Part shown: piece by piece, positions 32,023 through 41,303 of the stretch | Numbering within the stretch: the stretch's first letter is position 1 | Layout: each line of letters begins with the position of its first letter | NCBI GenBank assembly: GCA_030435675.1 | Contig: CM059624.1 | Location: 6,224,769 to 6,288,768 of the forward strand | Reading direction: 5' to 3' | Length of the DNA: 64,000 nt | Source: Steinernema hermaphroditum | Lineage: Eukaryota > Nematoda > Chromadorea > Rhabditida > Steinernematidae | Notes under the pieces: generated by a model | Told to the model about the DNA's origin: nothing | What the model saw: only the letters and a program-made list of their open reading frames with translations | The model's database searches: none | Position numbers and translations under genes: made by a program

Positions 32023-32604
32023 TTACGATTGCTGTGTGTTCATTTGCTCGTCATCATCTTCCGGTACACTCAGAGCTTTCGCCAAATTATCCACCAGCTG
32101 AGCTATTTCTGCAGTTTCCGTCTCGACAATCTAAAATTCACAAGAATTTCGTCAGAACATTCATGAAAGTTACCTCTCTGTCACGGTCGTATTGGCTAAT
32201 CTCGTTCAGGATAAGCCAGTCAATGTCTTGGCAGAGATCGACTTCGGGATCAAAGGAGAACTGGAAGACTTTTGAGCGGATCTGCTCCTCCGTGTAGCCG
32301 GTCTCGATTTTTTGCGCTACTTCCTTAACCTTCCTCGAGATGAACTTCCGGAACCTGTCGTACTGAAGCACAAAAATACAAAACAAGAAGCGAAATTAGT
32401 GGAACTTACGACCTCGGCAAAGTTCGTGCTGACGTTTTCTAGGGCGTACTCGCAGGCGGCGAGGTCGACTTCGCTCCACATGTTTTCGTCGAGTTCAATG
32501 TTGTGCACAGCCACGGCTTTCCTCAAGACGGATGATATGCTCACGATTTCATGGAAATGGATGACCCATTCGTGCAAAAGATCCTTGAATGGAGTAGACG
32601 TCAT
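32023..32604 (-). CDS. unknown 163-aa protein
   Basis: Three exons, 32410-32604, 32174-32362 and 32023-32130, in one frame. The N-terminal part is helical (SSVLRKAVAVHNIELDEN, AACEYALENV), then FRKFISRKVKEVAQKIETGY, FSFDPEVDLCQDIDWLILNE, and an acidic C-terminus (SVPEDDDEQ). No signal peptide or membrane segment. I do not recognise the family; helical content would suit a subunit of a complex. A partial duplicate of exon 1 is at 26621-26749. Confidence 0.65.
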
Positions 32605-33242
32605 TTCGACCGCTCTTCGTTTCGGCCGAAAGTAACTCTGGCACCGCCCATCTATCTGCGTCTGGAAAGTTCGTTTCGTCTGCGGTCTAGTCTCGGTTCT
32701 GGCGCGTCTGCGAGGAACGAAAAAGACCAGACCAAGCGCGAAACAAACGTTAGAAATGGTCACCATGACACTGCAGGCGCCTCGTGTCGAGACCGACAGA
32801 ATTTACAAGGGTGGAAGGGAGAAAGAAGAGTTGTCGGAGTTTAGGCTGGATTTCGACACTTTCGGTGCACCTCCATGGAGTCTTTCTTCCTGGAGGCCTA
32901 GAAGACTCTTTTTCAGTTTTCTACGTGACCAAAGATTTAGTTACATAACAACTGATGAATAATTAAGTTTACGAGTTTATTTCGCGTATCTAAGGCTTAC
33001 ACTTTGCGAGACGTCAAATATATGCACAGAAGGCCACATTGTCACTCCATAGTCGCCGGTCTTCTTCTGGCTTCGGCACATCAGAGTAGAACACGGCGAT
33101 CCCATCAGTGTGCGCGGGGATCAGAGATGCGAAGAGCTGATTCCGGTGACGATGGAGCACAGCGCATGAATAATTAAACAGTATTTAATCTAATGTCCTA
33201 TTTTCCACATTCCCACTGTTTTCCCCTCTCCACACATTCTAC
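32605..33242. other. intergenic, nothing recognised
   Basis: Shared upstream region of the minus-strand unknown gene and the plus-strand receptor. Short frames only. Confidence 0.4.
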
Positions 33243-34184
33243 ATGCTGTCAAGCGGAAACTCAGCTTTTCTCCTAATTCAAACTGGCGTAATTTTCCTAA
33301 CCATCTTGCTGGGCACGGTCCTCCTATTCCTCCTCTGGACGAGCACCCCTAAACCCATGGTCTCCTACAGGAACCACCTGCTGAACATCACTTTCTGGTC
33401 AATGGCCTGTGTTCTAGTGATCCTCGTAGCGCAGCCCACCACCGTAACCTTCTCCACCGGATTCTGCTTCCAGCCTAACTGGCTAGGAGCCCTGCTGCCC
33501 CGCCTTCTGGTCCATATTCTAATGATCCTGATGATCGTTCTGACCCTGAATGTAGGTGTGGCCATTTGTCTCTCCTTCGCCCACCGCTACTTCCAAATCA
33601 GATCTTGTCTTCGGGTCGGAGGCGCTACCGAAGAGTCAACCTCCTCGCTGGCCCTTTCAGGGGCCGTTGTCCACGCTACCGTATTCATCTACACCTCTGT
33701 ACTCATCCACTTCCTCTTCGGACACTCCAAAGACAATCCCGACCTCTCAGATCTGTTCTGCCTCAACACAGAGTCGCCCTTCTACACCGTCTTCTTGGTA
33801 TCACTCCTCATCTTCGACTCCCTGACGACCTTCTCCTGCATCTTCCTCTGCGTCCTCTCGCTCCGATCGCTCCTCGAGGCCAAGAAGGCCGCGCCGTCCT
33901 CCTTCGCCTTCCAGCGGATGCTCACCCTCGGTCTAGTTGTTTCCTCGGCCCTCCCCGTCTCCCTCGGCGCCATCCCCAGCGCCGTCGGCTTCCTGATCCT
34001 CAAGTTCGACCCTTTCCTTGTGGGGGGCCTGGCTCGGGGCTGCAGCCTCGTGGCCTCCGTAACCGCTCCGCTTATTTTTGCGCTATCACTCGTCATGCTG
34101 AAGCCCTACAGGGAGAAGTTGTGGATGCTTCTCCGCTGTGGAAAGAACCCGAATGTCCGTGTCAGTGCTGTCAGTAAATTGTGA
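33243..34184 (+). CDS. nematode chemoreceptor-like 7TM protein, intronless
   Basis: Single exon of 313 aa. Seven hydrophobic segments are visible, roughly at residues 10-32, 46-66, 86-112, 133-158, 179-205, 224-248 and 256-280. The loop PKPMVSYRNHLLN after TM1 and CFQPNW before TM3 resemble the SRH/SRI/SRD side of the Str superfamily. The end reads LKPYREKLWMLL, as in the cytoplasmic tail of such receptors. An intronless chemoreceptor gene is uncommon in nematodes and suggests retroposition or intron loss. AATAAA follows at 34209-34214. Ligand unknown. Confidence 0.7.
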   Translation: MLSSGNSAFLLIQTGVIFLTILLGTVLLFLLWTSTPKPMVSYRNHLLNITFWSMACVLVILVAQPTTVTFSTGFCFQPNWLGALLPRLLVHILMILMIVLTLNVGVAICLSFAHRYFQIRSCLRVGGATEESTSSLALSGAVVHATVFIYTSVLIHFLFGHSKDNPDLSDLFCLNTESPFYTVFLVSLLIFDSLTTFSCIFLCVLSLRSLLEAKKAAPSSFAFQRMLTLGLVVSSALPVSLGAIPSAVGFLILKFDPFLVGGLARGCSLVASVTAPLIFALSLVMLKPYREKLWMLLRCGKNPNVRVSAVSKL

Positions 34185-35294
34185 ATATAGATGAGGTTTG
34201 TAACGACGAATAAAAGTCTATTCCTAAAACACCCGTGCCAAACTTAGGTATTAATTAAAAGTCACAACATGGATGAAAAGCCATGTGCTGAGCCCTTAAG
34301 GGGTAAGTTCATTCATGATGTACAAGGAGAGTGATCATTTCAAGACACCACAGAGTTAAAGTAAAAGAAGATCAGTCGGTAATCGTGTGGGAAAACAAAT
34401 GTTCGAGCATTGAGGAGAACAAAGATGAACGAAGAATGTGGAAAACAAGGGATGACTATGAAGATGAGGACCCTTCGGTAGAACGTCCTCTTAGTAAAAA
34501 GTCTTCAGCATACTTGCTGTGTTTGTTAGAGAGTACTGTGCTAGTTGATATTCGTACCTGATGATCGCGTTGTTGTGGCTCATTGTGGTTATTCGTAACT
34601 GGCCGATGCCCGATCGCCATCAACGGCACAAAAGGGCAAACAAAAGTACACCTTTGTCGGCTCTATTTTGTAATTGCCGCGTAGCTTATTCTCGTGAGGT
34701 TTCATGAATGCGAACAAAAGGAAAGTGGACCTTGATTCTCAACACGATTTCGGCAGATCTTCCCTCGTTCTTTGTTTTCGTTGTTATCGAAACGTCAGAA
34801 GGAAATTCATTAGTTATTCGTTATTTTTCGAAAATTCAGACGACTAGATTTCTGATCTCGTGGTTCGCGACCGGAGCTGAACTTTGATTCAGCTTTTAAC
34901 CGTGAATAATTTTATGATACCACCGCCGGCAAAGGTCCGCGCGGCAACAGTTGATACAGACGATGTAAAGTACAAGAAGGGATGAATCGACGTTGCCAAG
35001 TCGTGCGTTGAGAGTCTTCGTTTTTCCACCCGCCAGCAGACGTGTACTTTTCTGTTTTTTTGCATAGATAAGATCGCCGCTCTCAAATACAACCATTTGT
35101 CGAGTCACAACAGAAACATTTCACCATTGCGCTGTGAGATTTGAATATGTGTTTGTTTGCGACCTAACGTCAGTGCTTCCTCAGAAACTACATGTTGTTG
35201 TGTTGCAGTGATTAAATCTTCCGATTCCCGTCGAATTCATCCAAGAGCGCCGTCTAAATGCAAAAGTGAGTTAATTCGATGTTTTCACCCAAAA
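34185..35294. other. intergenic, possible orphan exon
   Basis: No complete gene. The minus strand at 34889-35108 has a frame with FESGDLIYAKKQ and GGKTKTLNARLGNVDSSLL. This loosely recalls the N-terminal beta domain of the tRNA m1A58 methyltransferase subunits (Trm6/Trm61), with a possible gtactt donor after it. No partner exon was found. Confidence 0.25.
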
Positions 35295-35428
35295 CGTTAG
35301 GATCGCTACCCTATTCATATTCTAAACTTTCACTCTGGAAGAAATGTTTGTTAAATGTGTGAACAACGTTCAAATTCCAGTTGCTTATACGGGAAATCAT
35401 GGATATGAATAGGGTAGTGATCCTAACG
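35295..35428. mobile_element. MITE-like element with 26-bp terminal inverted repeats
   Basis: Ends cgttaggatcgctaccctat (35295 onward, 26 bp) and its inverse at 35403-35428, 25 of 26 bases matching. The interior of about 80 bp is non-coding. It lies just outside the larger inverted-repeat element. Confidence 0.7.
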
Positions 35429-36012
35429 AGTCCGAAACGAATCCCGCCCGTATTTGTGAAGACGGTTAGGCTAAAAGTTCTGTAAGACTAAAGTTCTGTT
35501 CGCTCCTCCAAAATAGCGATGTTACAAAGCGATATGTAGGAGACTTCCACCGATAGACCGGGAGAGTATCACTTGTGTAAGGATGAGTCGTCTCAGCTAA
35601 GCTCAGCTCCTGTCCGACATCCTGTCCAATAACTGTGTGAGCTATTTTATTGTCCTTCACCGGAAGTGTCGGGGCCACCTCCTCAACTGACCTGACTGAC
35701 GATGCGCCATCTCGTTGGCCCAAGGGACTGTGGATGTTTCGGCTTTCAGCATGTTAAAGTGAGGAAAGAGAGAAATTTACAAGTCGAGGCATCCTCATAC
35801 CCTTACAACACCCACCTTACGGGATTATCGTCCCGATAATCAGTGGTTTTCTATGCCGAGTGGAGCGAGCACTCAAGAGAGGTTCAGGATTTTGTGGCAT
35901 CCACTTAGATAATAGAGGCTTAAAGTTCGCGGAGTCCGCTTTAGAATGGATTGGGAGAGTGCGCTGGAGTTACTGCTGTGACGACTTGTACCGGGGAGTA
36001 GCCACTCATGTC

Positions 36013-36366
36013 GACTGGGGAGAGATCATCCCTCAACCGTTAGCGATCGGTGACTTTTTCATGCTCAAAGCCTACGAACGCCTCACCAAGCAAGGGAAGC
36101 TCTTGCCGATGCAGACGACGTTACAGGATCTGCAGGCGGCTTATTCGAAGGAGGAAAATCGAGTCATAGACAACGCAAAGGCCCTCAAGATGCGCATGAC
36201 CTCAGTGGTCAAAAGTGAGCAACGTGCGGCCATCACGGTGGCCTACTTTGTCACCGAAGACTACTCCAAGCGACTGGCGGAGGCAGGTCAAGTGGACTGC
36301 GCCCAAATCAAGGCTGTCACCTCCTTCTCGTCCTTCCAAAGGGAAACGGAGCACATGGAGTGCTAA
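36013..36366 (+). CDS. unknown protein inside the inverted-repeat element, ORF 1
   Basis: Open frame of about 117 codons after the left arm; the first ATG is at 36061 (MLKAYERLTKQGKLLPMQTT). It has regular helix-forming sequence (LQDLQAAYSKEENRVIDNAK, RAAITVAYFVTEDYSKRLAE) and ends HMEC. Strong codon bias towards C/G third positions supports coding. The frame remains open leftwards into the inverted repeat to 35860, so the true start is unknown. AATAAA lies at 36411-36416. No family recognised. Confidence 0.45.
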   Translation, partial: DWGEIIPQPLAIGDFFMLKAYERLTKQGKLLPMQTTLQDLQAAYSKEENRVIDNAKALKMRMTSVVKSEQRAAITVAYFVTEDYSKRLAEAGQVDCAQIKAVTSFSSFQRETEHMEC

Positions 36367-36533
36367 CTGCAGATACTTCCAACCTTAAAATGTTGTCTCT
36401 CTTCTCTCTCTTCAATAAACTTCTCTCTCTCTCGATTGCGCGCCCTCTCCCGCGATGCCCCGCCCCCCTACCGGAACGCTTGACGGAAACCGCAGGCCCC
36501 AGATGTCGGCATCATTCGACACTTGCATGAGAT

Positions 36534-37265
36534 ATGCCCAGGTCGCTTCTATGCCCCTGTTTTAATATCGACGGATACCGTCCCCACTACCATCCGTCCG
36601 CGTTCGCCTTCTACAGCGCCGACTACGTTCCTCCGAACGTCACGGCCGAGACTGTGGAGCCGGCAGAAGCGCACCGCTTCGCGGTCCTCCGCCCGCCAAC
36701 GGCGACCCGCACCCTCACTGAGACAGCCGAACTCTATGGCTGGAGGCGCGCGTTTCGCGGCGCGGCGGTTCACCTGCTTCGCCCCAACCCACGCGACAGC
36801 GATGACCAGTTCATCATCCTCGCGGGTTGCTCTTTCACCAATGCCATCAAGGTAGATGAAGCAGAGCTAAAGACGCTCGGAGACTTCCTGACTCTCCTCC
36901 GTGAGCATTTCGGCCTTCGCGAGCAGATCTATCTTGATCGCACTGCTCCCTTCAGTCTGGATTCCAGCAACCTTAACTACAACCCCTTTCGATTCATTGC
37001 TAGAGACTTCTCATGGGATCTGAGACATCCCTCGGAGCACTTTGGTTCCATAAAGCCGTTCACAGCGGACTCTGTCTTCGCGGACTTCGCAGCCGTCCTC
37101 GCTCGCATTCACGAGCGACGACAGGCCTCGCTGCTCTGCTCCCTCGGCTGGGTGTCCAACATTGTGGCTGCACACAACGTAAGCCCACATCCGGACATGA
37201 GTGGCTACTCCCCGGTGCAAGCTATTGCTGCAGTAACGCCTGCACACGCACCCAGCCCATTCTAA
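36534..37265 (+). CDS. unknown protein inside the inverted-repeat element, ORF 2
   Basis: 243-codon ORF with strongly GC3-biased codons (words YRPHYHPSAFAFYSADYVPP, DQFIILAGCSFTNAIKVDEA, FDLR-like FSWDLRHPSEHFGSIKPF). The last 24 codons run into the right inverted repeat. Another frame just upstream (GIIRHLHEICPGRFYAPVL) also looks coding and overlaps, so the 5' end may be spliced or frameshifted. No similarity to transposases, proteases or polymerases is evident by eye. Function unknown. Confidence 0.45.
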   Translation: MPRSLLCPCFNIDGYRPHYHPSAFAFYSADYVPPNVTAETVEPAEAHRFAVLRPPTATRTLTETAELYGWRRAFRGAAVHLLRPNPRDSDDQFIILAGCSFTNAIKVDEAELKTLGDFLTLLREHFGLREQIYLDRTAPFSLDSSNLNYNPFRFIARDFSWDLRHPSEHFGSIKPFTADSVFADFAAVLARIHERRQASLLCSLGWVSNIVAAHNVSPHPDMSGYSPVQAIAAVTPAHAPSPF

Positions 37266-37650
37266 TGCGGACTCCGCTAACCTCAACTTCTACCTTCTCA
37301 GCGGGTCCCGCGAAACTTAACAACTCTCTCATCCAAGTGGATACCACAAACCCTGAACTTATCTTGAGTGCTCGCTCCACTCGCCATTGAACTCGGGACG
37401 ATAATCCCATAAGATGGGTGTTGTAAGGATGTGAGGATACCTCGCCCATTAAAATTCCTCCTTTTCCTTTTGCCCTCATTTCGCAACTTGCAATAGCCCA
37501 AACATCCACATTCCCATGCGCCAGCGAGATGGCGCATAGCGGTAAGAGCAGATCACGGCTGGGAGCGCGGCTGACCGATCAGCTGAGGAGGCGGCCCCAC
37601 ACTTCCGGTGAAGGGCAATAAAAGATCCGAGACAGTGATCTCGACAGAAC

Positions 37651-38734
37651 TGGTCTGGACGAGTCCTAAGAAGCGACACGTCTTCTGAAAGCAAGTCGGC
37701 GTGCAGATCTTCGTGGATGGCGAGTCCATCGCCCTTCCCGTAAAAGAAGCGCGCATCGATGGAGCCACGCAATCGAAGTAAGGCAAGTGCGTCAGCGCCT
37801 GGGTAGGAGTGATTCCGCAGGACATGGTAAGAGGTCTCTACTATGCCCTCTCGCACTCCTACCCGGAAATCGAGGCATCCTCATACCCTTACACTTGATT
37901 CCTTGACTCATAGTAAAAAATTGAAGTAAAACCTTTAGTACGAAAAGTTGTGTTCTAGGTACTTTGCGGGAAATGAAACCGTACAATACAAAAAAGGCCA
38001 TCTTTTTGAAATTTACTAATGTTCTGATAAATGACGAAATAAAAAAAAAGAAAGGAAGGCGTCAGAGATCAGCTGATCTTATCAGCTGACTCACGTTTTC
38101 GGTGGAGACCGATAAAAGAGAGCAGCCAACGCTTTAGGGGACAGACCCGTGTAGAGCTGCGAGCGATTGGAAGTTCATCTTTGACCCAACTTACTTTCCT
38201 TCAGGCTCTCTTAGGGCTCTACCGACTCCCAGGCGCACTTGTGGATCCAATCGCGATTACGATGACGTCCTGGCGAGGATTGAACGACGAGCAGAAAGAT
38301 GCAAGCCAGCGCTTCCTCTGCAAAGACCAAGACACTCTTACCCCTTCTGCACATGTAATAACAGTTTGTGTATGATATATTGGCAGCAACATTGGCGCAT
38401 CAGCGAAATCGAAATATGAACGTCATTCTCTCCGCTGATCGCTGGACCTGAAGACGTCAACCCTACAAGAGAGCCGAGTTCCTCTGCCGTCCCCCCCTAA
38501 TGGCGCCCGAGCCTGTCAAGGCCTGGTCGTTATCGGAAACCTAAACCGAATTCCGCAGACCAATTGCACGCATTGCAAACCCGCCACCTCATCGTAGGGA
38601 TCCGCCATCCAACTCACCTTCCAAGTCCGATGTACAATATCGTATACCTTCGCTGTAGAGAATTACGTGTGACGCGAACATACACTTCTTTCCCACACAC
38701 CTCGAAACATAATTTATTCTTCCTCACATTCCTC
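37651..38734. other. intergenic, with hairpin
   Basis: Holds the extra terminal block of the inverted-repeat element (about 37798-37890), a short palindrome gatcagctgatc...atcagctgac near 38071-38094, and otherwise nothing recognised. Confidence 0.4.
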
Positions 38735-41303
38735 TCAGGAATTTTGATTCATCGACAACGTGGAAGAGAGTTTTCTCTTGCTGGTGACTATGGTCGACAG
38801 TGACAGCAAGATGCGCGTCTCCTTCTTCCGCCACACCAATCGTTTCATTCGCTCACTCAAAGCGGGACTCCTGAAAGGTCAAAATGAGGGCAAACTCGCC
38901 AGCTCGACCTCACCGGAAGAAGTAGATGGAGACTGTTGAAATGCTCTTGGCGAAGAGGAGGACGAAGAAGTAGGAGGAATACTTCTTGAGGCCGAAGATG
39001 TCGAAGGCACTGACGGTGTCCGGGAGGAGGACGAAGGCGATTCCCGAGGCTGAGGAGAGGGCTACAAGAAGGCCTCTTAGGGGTGTCTTGGAAGGAAGCC
39101 CTACCGACTGTGAGGGTCATGTTTTTGAGTTGAGTGTAGCGTCTTGTCGAGTACCTTCCAAGGCGCTTCTGCTTCGCTATCTACAAAATGAATTATCTAA
39201 GATGTTCCATCTTTGAAATGTCCCATTTAAGGCTCGGTGGTTTTTATCATATCCCGAAAACCTACCATGTATAGCCTAAGACAAATCGGCAAATAGAGAA
39301 AAATGCTACAGGCTACCGTGACGATCCGAATTATGGCGAAGGCGAAGCCGACCTTCTTGTCGACAGAGTCGTCTGTGTAGCAGTAGGGACCTACTTCTGG
39401 AAGTGTGTCGTGCCTCGTGAAGATTAGAGCCACGAAGAGACAAAGGAACGATTGCAAAAGAACCGCTGCAACAGGCCTAGAATAGCTTTGACGTGTTGAG
39501 ACCTTCCCACCTCCGAGCATCTTCCACGCATAGGAATGCTCTGTTTTGAAGTAGCGAATGGGGGCGAAGACGGCGAAGAAGCGGTCGAAGGTGACCACCA
39601 GCAGCATCCACCCGAAGGCTAAATCGGAGACTATCGAGCACATTTGAGGTACGGTAGTTAGGCAGTGCCATCTCGAGGTCGGAACTGTTTCTAAAAGAGA
39701 GTACATATGCATAGGCTGTGGAATTTGACAAGGTTCTAATCACTTCGATTTCTTTCAGTTTTCTCTTACTTTCGGTTCATACATCCAAAATCCGAAACAC
39801 ATATGTGTGTGGGCGTCCCTCTTTGCATAATCTCTTGAAGCTAAAACTCCGCACAATATGACATCAGGTCCAACTACGTCTTTCGAAAGTTACATCCTAT
39901 ACGTATCCAGCTGTAAACGAACGATGGTGGAAGTGCACCTGCCCGATATGACGTACCTTGAAAAAAGGACCCGAAAGGGGTATTCACGAGAAATCAGTGA
40001 CTTAAAAGCAATCAGAAGTGCTGAAATAAAGTAGATTCGGGTAAAAATTACGAAACTCCTTTATTCAAAACGTCCGAGTAAAAGGGCTCTTTAGACAAAA
40101 GTCTAGGAGAAGTCATTTATAAATCAAAGTCAAAGAGAAAACGGTCGGTTTCTTTGGTTTTCCGACCGATCTCACGCTGGAATACTCTTAAAAGTGACTC
40201 CGCGGACTTCTGCCTAAAGCGCCTTGGGGACACCTTGTGCACTCTGTTTCATAAAAATCCGAAATCCATGACAGCTACATGAATATGGATGTCCCATAGG
40301 CTGTCAAGTTTAGCTTGGTTTCGAAGCACATTCACCAGGGAACATTTTATGGGATATCCTAAACATGTTGGTCTTTTCGGGAAAAGGAAGCTATTAAAAT
40401 TAGTAATTCATAAAACGGTAATTGCGACTTCTTCTGCACCACGTATATGTTAAGCAGCTGCACTGACTCGCCTTGCTGCATGATATACACATACACGGAA
40501 TGGCACATTCGAAGGAATGTGCAATTCGCTTTTCGGTGTTAACCATCCAGAAGCGGCAATTAGTCACGAATATAAGTGTGCGCCTAAATGTAAAAGAAAT
40601 AAGGAAGTTTCTTCCATTTCCAGTTACTTCAGTTCCTCTATAGTTATTTCCCATTCCAACTACAAAATCGTATTTCTTACTTATGCTTCATACTACTTGA
40701 GTTATTCTAAAATCCCGATGCTACACAGAACCTGTGCACTCAAATGTACCTTTAGAATTTGCAAATTAAAATTTTCGGACATATAATTCTCGGCCCAGAA
40801 ACGTGGGAAGTGAATACAAATGCTTGAAATGAACGATAGAAACAGGGTCAGAAGTAAGTCATGTCGTAAGCCCTCATGTGTTCCAGGGCTATTTTAGAAC
40901 CGCAGTGTTAGAGTTGTGATCAAATCCAGAGCTCAAAAGTACATTTTAGGAAATTCACAAATTCGAAAATTAGATTTATGAACATTTCCTTCTTGGCACA
41001 GAACCGTGGGAATCAAATGTTTGAAGTGGATTCCGCATGCGGAAGCACGTATCACTTCAAAGAGGTCTTTAAGAACTGACCTTTGCCCCCGGCAAGCACG
41101 ATCCATCGGTAGACGGCGACTAGGGCGAAGACGAATCCGTTGAAGGCGTCGGAGAGGGAGAGGCCGGCGATGATGACGAACTCCTTCTGCACCCTTAGGA
41201 GGGCGCTGGAGAAGATGGCCGCGAGCACGGGGGCGTTGATCAGCGGAGTGCTGAGGCCGAGCAGCATGAAGAGACCGATTTCGGCTTGGATCGCCATGTC
41301 CAT
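38735..41303 (-). CDS. SRSX/rhodopsin-like nematode 7TM receptor
   Basis: Five exons, 41081-41303, 39266-39690, 39105-39180, 38914-39061 and 38735-38870; 335 aa. Exon 1 holds TM1-2 (EIGLFMLLGLSTPLIN, FVIIAGLSLSDAFNGFVF). Exon 2 opens with the Cys before TM3 and has a DRY-like motif, LVVTFDRFFAVFAPIRYF, with TM4-5 after it. Exons 3-4 give TM6 (MTLTVALSSASGIAFVLLPD) and TM7 (YFFVLLFAKSISTVSIYFF). The tail is basic (MKRLVWRKKET). The DRY-like and extracellular Cys features fit SRSX, the rhodopsin-like worm chemoreceptors. Intron 1 is 1,390 nt, long for this window; I see nothing in it. A tttatt (AATAAA on this strand) is at 38712-38717. Ligand unknown. Confidence 0.75.

Larger units (their letters stand above)
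35630..37650. mobile_element. element with about 400-bp inverted repeats and two unknown ORFs
   Basis: Arm A (about 35630-36016) and arm B (about 37193-37650, inverted) share, colinearly, the blocks ttattg(t/c)ccttcaccggaag, gatgcgccatctcg, gaggcatcctca/gaggtatcctca, ttacaacaccca, gggattatcgtcccg, gtggagcgagcactcaag and ccggggagtagccactcatg. Arms are imperfect. Between them lie about 1.2 kb with two GC-rich plus-strand ORFs. A further gaggcatcctcataccctta copy lies at 37870-37889, next to an 11-bp hairpin stem (gggtaggagtg / cactcctaccc). No transposase is recognised, so class is unknown; a fold-back or non-autonomous DNA element carrying genes fits best. Confidence 0.65.

Noticed and set aside
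34889..35108. Trm6/Trm61-like exon
   Set aside because: Only a loose similarity over about 40 residues with no partner exons; kept as a comment, not a gene.
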